The notes under the pieces were generated by a model. The model had not been told where the DNA came from. It searched no databases and saw only the letters and a list, made by a program, of their open reading frames with translations. Position numbers and translations under genes: made by a program. Below, piece by piece: positions 1-8,295 of a stretch of 29,439 nt of DNA. The first letter of the stretch is position 1. Each line of letters opens with the position of its first letter. The stretch lies in contig CAWLAN010000014.1 of the NCBI GenBank assembly GCA_963854815.1, forward strand, positions 1 to 29,439, given 5' to 3'. The stretch is from UBA1146 sp963854815. Lineage in GTDB: Bacteria; Planctomycetota; UBA8108; UBA1146.

Positions 1-435
1 ACCTGGTGATTCTGATTCCTGTGCCGTCATTGCAGTCCGGCGAAGTGTTTGAAGTTCGTCGCCCCAGATCGGCATCAGTCCACGAGTGATCTTGAGTCCG
101 TTGTACTCGACGGGGTTATGGCTGCCGGTGATCATCACGCCGCCATCGGCACCCAGATGCTCGACTGCCCAGTAAAGAAGGGGAGTTGGAACTTCACCTA
201 CCTCGATGACATCGAGTCCTGACTTCTGAATGCCAACACGAACACTGCGGGCAAAAGGAGCGCTGGAAGAACGGATGTCGTGTCCAACGGCGATGGAACG
301 GGCCCCTTCAGACTGAAGATGGACTCCGAGGCCAAGACCGATCTGCTCGACGATCTGCTCGGAAAGGTCTTCGCCAACGATTCCGCGGATGTCGTAGGTG
401 CGAAAGATCCCCTGCGGTAGATCCGGTATGTTCAT
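1..435 (-). CDS. manB: phosphomannomutase/phosphoglucomutase, N-terminal part
   Basis: This gene interconverts hexose 6-phosphate and hexose 1-phosphate, supplying mannose-1-P or glucose-1-P for nucleotide sugars and envelope glycans. Only the first 145 codons lie in the window; the 3' part is cut off at the left edge. Translated from the ATG at 435-433, it begins MNIPDLPQGIFRTYDIRG, matching the AlgC-type start (IFRxYDIRGxVG). It later has VPTPLLYW and the phosphoserine loop MITGSHNPVEYNGLKI, whose serine carries the catalytic phosphate in this family. The AlgC segment VGRDGRLSG reads VGHDIRSSS here. It is divergent from the nucleotidase-transporter gene. A mannose-1-P guanylyltransferase at 15075-16268 could use its product. 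Both PMM and PGM activity are possible; the sequence does not decide between them. Confidence 0.9.
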   Translation of the reverse strand, partial: MNIPDLPQGIFRTYDIRGIVGEDLSEQIVEQIGLGLGVHLQSEGARSIAVGHDIRSSSAPFARSVRVGIQKSGLDVIEVGEVPTPLLYWAVEHLGADGGVMITGSHNPVEYNGLKITRGLMPIWGDELQTLRRTAMTAQESESPG

Positions 436-508
436 TGGCGCTCTCGTTTCTGTGGCAGCAGGATGCATTCTCCGCCCCCCGGAAGGCAAGCGCTGCTGCT
501 GTCTTGGG

Positions 509-527
509 GGATAAAGATCCGTTATCC
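509..527. promoter_or_regulatory. inverted repeat GGATAA-N7-TTATCC, candidate operator
   Basis: A perfect 6-bp inverted repeat (GGATAA at 509-514, TTATCC at 522-527) lies in the 128-bp divergent spacer between the mutase and the nucleotidase-transporter gene, 36 bp before the latter's ATG. Its place and symmetry fit a repressor site for either gene, but no known regulator is recognised and short palindromes arise by chance. Confidence 0.3.
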
Positions 528-563
528 TCTCGCACGGCGAATCCTCTCGGGAAGTTGAGCGAT

Positions 564-3398
564 ATGATCTCCAGAACGATCCTCACCCTGCTCGTCTGTG
601 TCCTCCTCATGGGTATCTCGACTACAGGGGCGGCGGAAGATCGTCTCGTCATTCTTCATGTCAACGACATGCATGGCCAGTTACTGCCGCGCAGGGGCAG
701 TTCCGGTTCCAGCGGGGGCATGGCCGGAATTGAGAAGATCGTCTCCGCGGTGCGCCAAGAGGTCGGGGCGGATCATCTTCTTCTTCTCGATGCAGGAGAC
801 TGGTTTCAGGGCACTCCGGAAGGTGCCGACCGCGGAGGTCTCAATGTCATGCGTGCGATGGAGGCTCTCGGATTCGATGCCTCGACCATCGGGAATCATG
901 ATTTTGACTACGGGATCGACAATCTTCTCGGTCTGATCCATTCGACCCGGATTCCCATCGTGGCCTCGAATATCACCTACTCTGGTGGTTTGCTGAAGGA
1001 GGCGGTTCACAGGGATCACATCATCGAGAGAGGTGGTTTTCGAGTCGGATTGATTGGAATCCTGACTCCCGATGCCCCCAACATCATCGACCCGAAGGTG
1101 GGCAATAATCTGGTGGTGGCTCCTCTGGCCCCGGTGGTCGAGGCGGCCAGGGATCGATTACGAAAGGCCGGAGCGGATCTGATCGTGGTCCTCTCGCACA
1201 GCGGTGTCGAGCATGAACGGCAACTCGCCAGTGAAGTCTCCGGCATCGATCTGATCGTCGGTGGCCATTCTCACACGCTGGTCGATCCTCCCTGGGTCGA
1301 TCCCACCAATAAAACCGTGGTCGCGCAGGTTGGAGCCAAGACCCGGCATATCGGCAGAATCGAGTTCACCCGGGGTGGCGATGGACTGCATGTTTCATCC
1401 AGTGTGATCGTTGTTGAGGCAGTGGAAAAAGCCGCAGATCCAGTGCTCGGGCAGTTGATCAGCGCAGTCGAGTTGCGGGTCGGGAAAAAGATGGATCGCA
1501 AGGTCGGGCAATCACCGGTGGCACTGAAACCTTCCGGACACACGCAGGATGGCGCAGTTTCTACTCCACTTGGCCGCTGGATCTGTGAATCGATGGCGAA
1601 TGCCACCGGTGTATCGGCTTCCTTCCACAATCACGGAGGGATTCGCGACGGTCTTCCTGCCGGAGATGTCTTGTACCGGGATCTTTTCGAGATTTCTCCC
1701 TTCGGCAACCGCGTCACAGTGGTGACCCTGACCGGCAAGCAGTTGAGACAAGTGATCAAGAAATCACTCTCTTCTGAAGGTCGAGGCCTCGATTTTCATG
1801 GGGTCCAGGTGGAGGTTACCTCTGCGGATGAGGGCAACATCGAGGTGGGGGAGATCCGCCTCGGCGGCGCTCCCATTGCCGATCAACAGGAGATCCGGAT
1901 CGCGACCAACAGCTACCTGGCAGCCGGTGGAGACGAGTGGGATTTGCTGGCTGCAGCTCCCCAGGAAGATGGCGGGGTCTCGGTTCTGGATGCAACGGAG
2001 CAATCACTGCAGATGGCCGATTCCGATCAGCGGATCCTCGCTGCCATTTCAGGGCTGGTATATGCCCAATCTGCCGAGGTCGAATCTGCCAGTGGCAAAT
2101 CCACCGCTTCGTCGATTACTCGCAGCCGCAGTTTGCTCGGTTTGTTGGTTCTCATCGGTCTTTGCTGGTTCCTCTCGAGTTCTCGCAAGGAAATACGCTG
2201 GCGAACCATCTTGTGGGGCGTCGGATTGCAGTTACTGCTGGCCTGGTGGGTGTTACGTACTGCTGCCGGTCTGAGTTTCACTTCTGGTGCCAAACATGTC
2301 TTCCAGGGGATCCTCGACTACTCTCAGGCTGGAACCAGTTTCATCTTCGGTGGGTTGGCTACAGGGGCTGTCGATGGTGCAGGATTCCAGCTCTGGATCG
2401 TTCTCATCGGTACCATCATCTTTGTTTCGGCCTTGATGGCCATCTTCTATCACATCGGTGTTCTCCAAATTGTGGTGTGGGCCATCGCACGCGTGATGCA
2501 GTTTACGATGAAGACCAGCGGCCCTGAATCCCTGGCTGTCGCAGCAAATATCTTTGCCGGTCAGACGGAAGCTCCACTGGTGATTCGGCCTTACCTGAAA
2601 ACGATGACGGATTCGGAAGTGATGGCATTGATGACGGGTGGGATGGCGACGGTCGCAGGAAGTGTTTTTGCTGCTTATGTCGGCATGGGAATCGATGCTG
2701 GTCATTTGCTGGCGGCCAGTTTCATGTCGGCTCCGGCTGCTCTCGTGGCCGCAAAACTACTCAACCCCGAGAAGAAAGAGGTCGGAGACCCGAGTGCTGC
2801 GAAACTGGAGATCCACCGCACCGATTCGAATCTTCTCGATGCCGCCTGCCGTGGCACCAGTGAGGGGCTGATTCTGGCCCTCAACGTGATTGCCATGTTA
2901 ATTGCCTTCGTCGCTCTGGTGGCGCTACTCAACGCCACTTTCGAGTGGGTCACCCAGCATATCTCCTACTGGGCGATGGCCATCGGTCACACGGCATTCG
3001 GAAGCGCTGAAGTCTCTCTGGTCGATTCTCCCTGGTTCAATCTGACCGATCTTCTGGGCTGGATCTTCTATCCCTTTGCCTGGTTACTGGGAGTCGATAT
3101 CAAGGACGTTTCGACGGTGGCATCCCTCATCGGTATGAAAACAGTACTCAACGAGTTCGTCGCTTTTTCGGCGCTTGCTGATCTTGCCGAGCCGATTTCG
3201 GAACGCTCGAAAGCTCTGACAACCTATGCTCTTTGTGGTTTTGCTAACTTCGCCAGCGTGGCGATCCAGATCGGTGGAATCTCATCGCTGGAGCCTGAGT
3301 TGAGACCGCGGCTGTCGGCGCTGGGTATGCGGGCATTGCTCGGTGGGACGGTCGCAGCACTGATGACCGGTTGCGTTGCCGGTATGTTGTTGCCGTGA
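564..3398 (+). CDS. fused 5'-nucleotidase (UshA-like) and concentrative nucleoside transporter (CNT/NupC)
   Basis: One 944-residue reading frame holds two complete functions. Residues 1-23 are a signal peptide (MISRTILTLLVCVLL...). Residues 27 to about 250 are a metallophosphoesterase domain with HVNDMHGQ (from 32), GNHDFDYG (110), LSHSG and GGHSHTL (233). A 5'-nucleotidase C-terminal domain follows, with NHGGIRDGL (356) and NSYLAAGGDEWDLL (449). A hydrophobic segment (about 524-540) and basic SRKEIRWR lead into a CNT domain to the C-terminus with GQTEAPLVIRPYL (666), LNEFVAF (862) and CGFANFAS (891), the nucleoside-binding motifs of CNTs. The predicted topology puts the nucleotidase outside. 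Inference: external nucleotides are dephosphorylated and the nucleoside is imported by the same molecule. The frame extends upstream to a TTG at 435, but only the ATG at 564 gives a signal peptide. It overlaps the phosphorylase gene by 4 bp. Confidence 0.93.
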   Translation: MISRTILTLLVCVLLMGISTTGAAEDRLVILHVNDMHGQLLPRRGSSGSSGGMAGIEKIVSAVRQEVGADHLLLLDAGDWFQGTPEGADRGGLNVMRAMEALGFDASTIGNHDFDYGIDNLLGLIHSTRIPIVASNITYSGGLLKEAVHRDHIIERGGFRVGLIGILTPDAPNIIDPKVGNNLVVAPLAPVVEAARDRLRKAGADLIVVLSHSGVEHERQLASEVSGIDLIVGGHSHTLVDPPWVDPTNKTVVAQVGAKTRHIGRIEFTRGGDGLHVSSSVIVVEAVEKAADPVLGQLISAVELRVGKKMDRKVGQSPVALKPSGHTQDGAVSTPLGRWICESMANATGVSASFHNHGGIRDGLPAGDVLYRDLFEISPFGNRVTVVTLTGKQLRQVIKKSLSSEGRGLDFHGVQVEVTSADEGNIEVGEIRLGGAPIADQQEIRIATNSYLAAGGDEWDLLAAAPQEDGGVSVLDATEQSLQMADSDQRILAAISGLVYAQSAEVESASGKSTASSITRSRSLLGLLVLIGLCWFLSSSRKEIRWRTILWGVGLQLLLAWWVLRTAAGLSFTSGAKHVFQGILDYSQAGTSFIFGGLATGAVDGAGFQLWIVLIGTIIFVSALMAIFYHIGVLQIVVWAIARVMQFTMKTSGPESLAVAANIFAGQTEAPLVIRPYLKTMTDSEVMALMTGGMATVAGSVFAAYVGMGIDAGHLLAASFMSAPAALVAAKLLNPEKKEVGDPSAAKLEIHRTDSNLLDAACRGTSEGLILALNVIAMLIAFVALVALLNATFEWVTQHISYWAMAIGHTAFGSAEVSLVDSPWFNLTDLLGWIFYPFAWLLGVDIKDVSTVASLIGMKTVLNEFVAFSALADLAEPISERSKALTTYALCGFANFASVAIQIGGISSLEPELRPRLSALGMRALLGGTVAALMTGCVAGMLLP

Positions 3399-4213
3399 AT
3401 GACCCCCCCCTTCAGCCAGAGGCGATAGCCTGGCTCCAGGAGCGCTGGGGATCAGCGGCTCCCGATGTAGGAGTTGTCCTCGGCTCTGGTATCGAACTTC
3501 TCGATGACGATTTTCACGAACAGGATCGGGTCTGTGTTAGCGAAATTCCAGCGCTTGCCGAACCGACAGTGGAGGGTCATGGCGGCTACTGGATTCGCTA
3601 TCGATTCGGAGAAAAGAAGATCCTCGTTGTGGGGGGACGAGTCCATCTCTACGAGGGATACACTGCCGAGGAGGTGACGATGGGGGTGCGGATCCTCGCT
3701 GGACTCGGCACTTCTTCACTGTTATTGACCAACGCAGCCGGTGGAATCCGCGCAGGATTCGCACCCGGCATGGTGGTTGCCATCAGCGATCATCTCCAAC
3801 TTCAGGGAGTCCCGGCGATGATGGCCAGGCTCGAGCATCACGTCGAATCGGATCGTTTGTCCATCTACGACTCTGCATGGCTCGATCGGACTCGCACGCG
3901 TTACCAGATGTCCGGCACCGATTCGTTACCAGAAGGAACCTATGCAGCGTTGACAGGACCGACCTACGAGACTCCAACGGAGATCGTCATGCTGAGGAAA
4001 CTTGGAGCGGATCTGGTGGGTATGTCGACGGTACTGGAGGCTCTGGCGGCCAGGGACGCCGGCATGAAGGTGCTCGGATTTTCCCTGGTGACCAACCTCG
4101 CCGCCGGTATTTCCGGAAAAAAACTCAATCACCAGGAAGTGCTCGATGTAGGCAAGAAATCGCAAAAGAGGATGCTGCAGATTGTCCGGGCAGCCATCGA
4201 ATCGATCGACTAG
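3395..4213 (+). CDS. punA: purine nucleoside phosphorylase (trimeric type)
   Basis: This enzyme splits purine nucleosides with phosphate into base and ribose-1-phosphate in the cytoplasm. The 272-residue product has family motifs in order: VVLGSGIELL near the start, PTVEGHGGYW, GRVHLYEGY, LLTNAAGGIRAGF, ALTGPTYETPTE, VGMSTVLEALAAR and SLVTNLAAGIS, with an asparagine where the purine-binding Asn of human PNP lies. The length is typical for PNP-II/XapA/PunA proteins. The chosen start is the GTG at 3395, which overlaps the upstream stop codon as GTGA and implies translational coupling; the reading frame itself opens further upstream, inside the transporter gene. Coupling to the nucleotidase-transporter gene makes a coherent salvage unit. 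The purine preference (hypoxanthine/guanine versus xanthosine) cannot be read from sequence alone. Confidence 0.93.
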   Translation: MNDPPLQPEAIAWLQERWGSAAPDVGVVLGSGIELLDDDFHEQDRVCVSEIPALAEPTVEGHGGYWIRYRFGEKKILVVGGRVHLYEGYTAEEVTMGVRILAGLGTSSLLLTNAAGGIRAGFAPGMVVAISDHLQLQGVPAMMARLEHHVESDRLSIYDSAWLDRTRTRYQMSGTDSLPEGTYAALTGPTYETPTEIVMLRKLGADLVGMSTVLEALAARDAGMKVLGFSLVTNLAAGISGKKLNHQEVLDVGKKSQKRMLQIVRAAIESID

Positions 4214-4980
4214 CGCTCTGGAATCTCGACCAGGGCATCGAGAGCCACATCGACGCAAGCGTCCTCGAGCGCTGGCTTGTCATCATGGGGCACGAACTGA
4301 TCATGTTGGCGACGGCCAAAGACGGTACAAACGCATCCCGCGCGCCAGCCTCTCAGTGAGGCGAGTGTGAACAGCGTCGAGGCTTCCATCTCCATGTTGG
4401 AAACGCCGATGCGGGCCAGTTCCTCGATGACCTGCGGGTTTCTGGCGGGAAACCCTTGGACCTCCCGACCCTGTGCGCCATAGAAGCCAGGCGCCGTGGC
4501 TGTGATACCCAGATGCACAGGGAAGTCTTTTTTTTCCGCCGAGGCGAGTAAAGCCTGGATGACATCGGGGTGGGCAACTGCAGGATAGCCTTCCGGCACG
4601 AAGGTTGTGGAAGTGTTCTCCATCCTGACTGCAGCCCAACTGACGACGAGGTCTCCCAGCTCGATGGCCGGATCGATTCCACCGCAGGAACCAGCGCGAA
4701 TGATCACGGGATCCTCGACGATGGCGGATAGTTCAATCATCGCGATCTCGATGTTGGCCGCTCCGATTCCGGTCGCCATCAGCGAGACCCGGTGACCGCT
4801 CCATCGGCCGGTGACGGTCAGGAATTCCCTGCAGGTCCATTCACCATCGACCTTATCGAGCCGCTGGGAAGCTCGGCGGATACGCTCGGGATCACCTGCG
4901 AAGAGGATCTTCGAGGCGACATCTCCGCGACCGAGGCCGATGTGATACTGGCGATCGTTATCGCTTTGGGGCTGGGTCAT
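4210..4980 (-). CDS. udp: uridine phosphorylase family nucleoside phosphorylase
   Basis: This is a 256-residue member of the PNP/UDP phosphorylase superfamily, hexameric (NP-I) type, probably cleaving uridine with phosphate. Visible motifs are FAGDPERI near the N-terminus (phosphate-binding GDP.R), MATGIG, IRAGSCGGIDP, and SNMEMEASTLFTLA, the MEMExA signature that binds ribose; the spacing agrees with E. coli Udp. Two adjacent ATGs occur (4983 and 4980). The second sits 5 nt from GGAGG (4990-4986) and is preferred. The gene converges on the purine phosphorylase, and the two stop codons overlap on the palindrome CTAG at 4210-4213, so there is no room for a terminator between them. Together they cover purine and pyrimidine nucleosides delivered by the CNT transporter. 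A different nucleoside specificity is possible. Confidence 0.88.
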   Translation of the reverse strand: MTQPQSDNDRQYHIGLGRGDVASKILFAGDPERIRRASQRLDKVDGEWTCREFLTVTGRWSGHRVSLMATGIGAANIEIAMIELSAIVEDPVIIRAGSCGGIDPAIELGDLVVSWAAVRMENTSTTFVPEGYPAVAHPDVIQALLASAEKKDFPVHLGITATAPGFYGAQGREVQGFPARNPQVIEELARIGVSNMEMEASTLFTLASLRGWRAGCVCTVFGRRQHDQFVPHDDKPALEDACVDVALDALVEIPER

Positions 4981-5210
4981 CATTTCCTCCGCTGTCCAAG
5001 ATAAGCAAATCGGCTCGATCCGTCACCATCGGCACTAAATTTCGCCCCGGATTGATCCTGATGGTGCCCGAGAGTGGCTCATGATACCTTGTAGGGGCAT
5101 TTTCGCCCTGTTGGTCCCCGATCGGTAGGATCGTGAAAAAGGTCTCTCTGGACCAGAATTGGCGGGATCAGGTTTGCCGCGATCCGGCTCCGCGAACAGA
5201 TGGAGGAACG

Positions 5211-6815
5211 ATGACCAGTCACTTGCAGCGATCCAGGATCCTGCTCGCCATTTCTCTTGTCGCCATCTTTGGTGTCATCCTTGTCGGTCCGCAGATTCTT
5301 GCGGAACCCAACGCATCGGGTTTCGATTCCAAGGAGATCAAAAAACTGGCCAAGAGTTTTTCGAAAGCAGTGCGGGGTCAGCAATCGGACAATGCGATCA
5401 ACATCGTCCGCCAGATCTCCGCCTACGGTACCGAAGACGCGCTGGAGACGCTCTATGACATGGGCTACAAGGAAGCCATCATCCCGGCGGTCTACGCGGT
5501 GATCTGCGAAGAACTTTCTCGCATGGATGGAATCCTCGAATACCTCACGGAGCGTTACGACAAGATCGACAACAAGAGTGACTTTCGCGAAAGGGTGTAT
5601 CTATCCGACATCCTGGCCTTCCCGACCAGGAAGCGTGGTGAACTCAACGACGAGATCCTGAAAATCAACAGACGTCTGGTCGAGATCGAGCAAGATGGGC
5701 TTCCTCCCGGTGCGGATCCGTCGATTCCGGACCGGATGAAGCAACAGCGCGACAGACTCCAGACGCAACTCGACCGTCTGCGTGGCGATCAGAATGACGA
5801 TTTTCTGCTTCTACTGTCGAAGATGCTCGAGGATAAGTCTGCTTTCGTCCAGGGAGCCGCCGTAGAAGCGCTGAGAAAGAGCCAGAGTGCCATCGGAGTG
5901 GAACCGTTGATCACCTTGCTCGAGAAACTGGTCAAAAAGCGCAAGGACGTGCTCTATCACCATGTTCGCGATGCATTGTGGGAACTCACCGGTCAGGATT
6001 TCGATCTGATCGACGAATGGCATCTGTGGTGGGAGCCGCGCAAGGATTCGTTTGATCCGATGGAGGAGAATCACGCCGGGAAAACCGGTGTCAAACGAAA
6101 ACGACGCGGAAATGATCCCGAGTTCTGGGGCGTCCCTGTCGAGTCGAAGAACATCGTCTTCGTGATCGATACCTCCGGTTCGATGAGGTATGTCCACAAG
6201 GATGATATTCCCGGACTCGCCCGAGGAGACGGTTCCGATGGGGGAGGATCTTCTGGCGGCGGCCAGATGACCCAGGAGCAACAGCGACTGGCGAGATTCT
6301 GGACTCGCATGGAGATGGCCAAACGCGAGTTGCGCAAGGTGCTCAAGAAGATGTCCAAGGACGCCGCTTTCAACTGCGTGCGATTCGATACCACCGTCAG
6401 CAAGTTCAAGAAAAATGCGACTCCAGCCAGCTCCGGAAACAAGAAGTCTGCGCTCAAATGGGTCGATGGTCTCAAGCACAACGGCAACACCAATACTCTG
6501 GATTCACTGATGGAAGCCTTCGGCCAGGATGCCCGGACCAATACCATCTTTTTCCTGTCCGATGGTCTGCCTTCCGTCGATGGAAAGGTCAATGACCCGA
6601 CCGAGCCGATCCTCGAGAAAGTGTTCGAGATGAACCGGTTCCGCAAGATCAAGATCCACTGCTTCGGATTCCATCCGTTCACCCAGGGAGGTCAGCAGAT
6701 GCCCGGTCTGGCGTCAGCAAATACGTGGCTCAAGCGCCTGGCGGAATCTACCGGCGGGACCTACACGGACATGAAGGTCGATAACATATTGACCCCCGAC
6801 AATCCGGGAAACTGA
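5211..6815 (+). CDS. exported HEAT-repeat and von Willebrand factor A domain protein
   Basis: The 534-residue protein has an N-terminal signal sequence or anchor (about residues 9-29, ILLAISLVAIFGVILVG). An alpha-helical region follows, with a predicted coiled coil (about 140-190, rich in Leu, Arg and Glu) and HEAT-like repeats (about 195-275). A vWA domain from about 315 carries the MIDAS metal site DTSGSM (320-325) and FFLSDGLPS (Asp451). Such proteins are common in planctomycetes and probably bind partners outside the cytoplasmic membrane; the ligand is unknown. A Gly/Ser-rich loop inserted after the MIDAS motif (DGSDGGGSSGGGQ) is unusual. The start is the ATG at 5211 with GGAGG at 5202-5206. 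The frame reads upstream to a GTG at 5133, but that has no Shine-Dalgarno and would bury the signal sequence. Confidence 0.8.
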   Translation: MTSHLQRSRILLAISLVAIFGVILVGPQILAEPNASGFDSKEIKKLAKSFSKAVRGQQSDNAINIVRQISAYGTEDALETLYDMGYKEAIIPAVYAVICEELSRMDGILEYLTERYDKIDNKSDFRERVYLSDILAFPTRKRGELNDEILKINRRLVEIEQDGLPPGADPSIPDRMKQQRDRLQTQLDRLRGDQNDDFLLLLSKMLEDKSAFVQGAAVEALRKSQSAIGVEPLITLLEKLVKKRKDVLYHHVRDALWELTGQDFDLIDEWHLWWEPRKDSFDPMEENHAGKTGVKRKRRGNDPEFWGVPVESKNIVFVIDTSGSMRYVHKDDIPGLARGDGSDGGGSSGGGQMTQEQQRLARFWTRMEMAKRELRKVLKKMSKDAAFNCVRFDTTVSKFKKNATPASSGNKKSALKWVDGLKHNGNTNTLDSLMEAFGQDARTNTIFFLSDGLPSVDGKVNDPTEPILEKVFEMNRFRKIKIHCFGFHPFTQGGQQMPGLASANTWLKRLAESTGGTYTDMKVDNILTPDNPGN

Positions 6816-6841
6816 CGCGATCCATCGGTTTGCTACAGAAA

Positions 6842-6880
6842 CAGAACGCCGGTACCGGTTGCTCCGGTACCGGCGTTCTG
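6842..6880. terminator. bidirectional hairpin terminator
   Basis: A 17-bp perfect stem (CAGAACGCCGGTACCGG at 6842-6858 paired with 6864-6880) with a 5-nt loop TTGCT lies in the 90-bp gap between two convergent genes. On the minus strand it is followed by TTTCTGT, a usable T tract; the plus strand has only a short TT after the stem. Confidence 0.85.
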
Positions 6881-6905
6881 TTGCATCGGGGCAGCGATCC
6901 GCTGC

Positions 6906-8138
6906 TTACTTGCGGATGACGCGGATCTGGGCCCAGTTTGCCCGGTCGAGGATGTGGTGACCGGGGCCGAGGTCGACGACGAGCGTGAAACTCTTGGCTC
7001 CCTCCAGCGCTATCCGGAAGGGTGATGCTGGGCTCTTCCACGACAACACACCGGCGCTCCATCTTTCATCACCATCGATGAGGATCCGGAACTCGGCACA
7101 ACCGATTCCCTCCTGGTCATCGGGTGGCCGGCTGCTGATGTCCATACCTGCTATTCCGGTCAGGTACTGATCTCCCTCTTCGATGGAGTAGGTCAACAGC
7201 GATCTGGAATGCACCCCGAGGCCGTGCTCGTAAGTGATTCCGCCGATCTGCAGGGGATTGCCCAGCACGTTGCGATCCTTCTTCCAGGTCCAGGGGAACC
7301 AGGTGGTGGCGGGTGCTCCTTCGTTCACCGCTATCGGCTCTCGCTGTGCGAGCGCGACGACACGACCGAGTTCGAAGTGGATATCGATAATTCTATCGAG
7401 CGAGATCTGACACTGTTGGCCGGTCGAACGAGAAAAAGTGGCAGCCTCTTGATCGATCTGGACGAGGTGCGCCCGGATTTGACTCTGATCGACAGTTCGA
7501 ATCCGGATCGGAATGGTCCCCTGCAGCGGGGCAGGATTCTCTGAGGGCACGTCTACCAGCCGGAAAGCAACCACCTTGCTCCATGGGATCTCCAGCGATC
7601 CAAGCGATGGGTCATCGAACCGAACTCCTCGCTGGTGAAGATCCTCGAGGATACCGCTCAGCATGGCTCCCTCTCGAGTCAGTAACTGATCAGAATCGGG
7701 GTCGGGTTGCGGAAACGGTACCGCTGGTGCGATCGAAGTGGCAAACATCACCAGATCCTCGAGCGAAATGGTCAGCGGAGATTCGAGCGAGGGTGTGATC
7801 CACTGCACCGTGTCCGTGGGTCTCTGGGGATCCAGCAGCAACTTGCCGGTCCAGCGGCTGTGATTCCTCAGGATGATCCGATCGCGTGGCTGAGCTTCCC
7901 TCTCATCGGGGCGGAACCTGATCGACAGGATGTCCCGCAGCGGGAATATGGTCCCGAGGATGCTGATCTCTGAGGATTCGGCACCGATCACGGGAATTTC
8001 GCAGCGGATGGAACCATCGATGGTCTCGACTTCGACGGTATCTTGCCCATCCGCGCCAAACGCAATCAGCGGTGCGTGTTCGCACAGAATACTGGACAAC
8101 GACAGCCAGCAGATCCACATCGAAGCCAGGTGGGTCAT
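6906..8138 (-). CDS. exported NPCBM-domain protein
   Basis: The 410-residue product begins with a signal peptide (about residues 1-30, MTHLASMWICWLSLSSI). A beta-rich middle region follows, and a C-terminal NPCBM (novel putative carbohydrate-binding module) domain occupies about 277-410, recognisable by YEHGLGVHSRSLLTYSI, CAEFRILIDGDERWSAG and FTLVVDLGPGHHILDRANWA. The family is usually found in secreted carbohydrate-active or cell-surface proteins; here there is no catalytic domain, so a surface or glycan-binding role is inferred. The start at 8138 is preceded by AGGAAGG with a good spacer; the frame extends upstream to 8339 but would then lack a signal peptide at its start. It is divergent from the SPOR-like gene, with a 157-bp spacer. 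Confidence 0.78.
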   Translation of the reverse strand: MTHLASMWICWLSLSSILCEHAPLIAFGADGQDTVEVETIDGSIRCEIPVIGAESSEISILGTIFPLRDILSIRFRPDEREAQPRDRIILRNHSRWTGKLLLDPQRPTDTVQWITPSLESPLTISLEDLVMFATSIAPAVPFPQPDPDSDQLLTREGAMLSGILEDLHQRGVRFDDPSLGSLEIPWSKVVAFRLVDVPSENPAPLQGTIPIRIRTVDQSQIRAHLVQIDQEAATFSRSTGQQCQISLDRIIDIHFELGRVVALAQREPIAVNEGAPATTWFPWTWKKDRNVLGNPLQIGGITYEHGLGVHSRSLLTYSIEEGDQYLTGIAGMDISSRPPDDQEGIGCAEFRILIDGDERWSAGVLSWKSPASPFRIALEGAKSFTLVVDLGPGHHILDRANWAQIRVIRK

Positions 8139-8229
8139 CGGAATCCTTCCTCGCGCCACGGAGCCGCTACGGGCCGTGTTTCCAGCGATCATGATGAAGT
8201 GTCTGATCCGACAGCGCAACGCGGGCGTC

Positions 8230-8258
8230 TTGACCGCTTCATGGGGCTCACCTATTCT
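8230..8258 (+). promoter_or_regulatory. sigma70-type promoter of the SPOR-like gene
   Basis: TTGACC (8230-8235) and TATTCT (8253-8258) are separated by exactly 17 bp. Transcription would start near 8265, about 30 nt before the GTG of the SPOR-like gene. The -35 box matches consensus at five of six positions and the -10 box at four of six. Confidence 0.55.
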
Positions 8259-8295
8259 CTGGGGAGGATGATCGTGTAGGACAGGGGGAAGTACC

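Noticed and set aside
435..563. Longer N-terminus (TTG at 435) for the nucleotidase-transporter protein
   Set aside because: It would overlap the start of the divergent mutase gene and bury the signal peptide that begins at the ATG at 564.
5811..6479. Long minus-strand frame (222 codons) opposite the vWA gene
   Set aside because: It is the antisense shadow of a well-supported gene; it has no family motif and no matching ribosome site.
8261..8279. GGGGAGG directly followed by ATG-ATC-GTG-TAG, a possible mini leader ORF
   Set aside because: The Shine-Dalgarno has no spacer to the ATG, and the three-codon frame has no recognisable role; chance is more likely.
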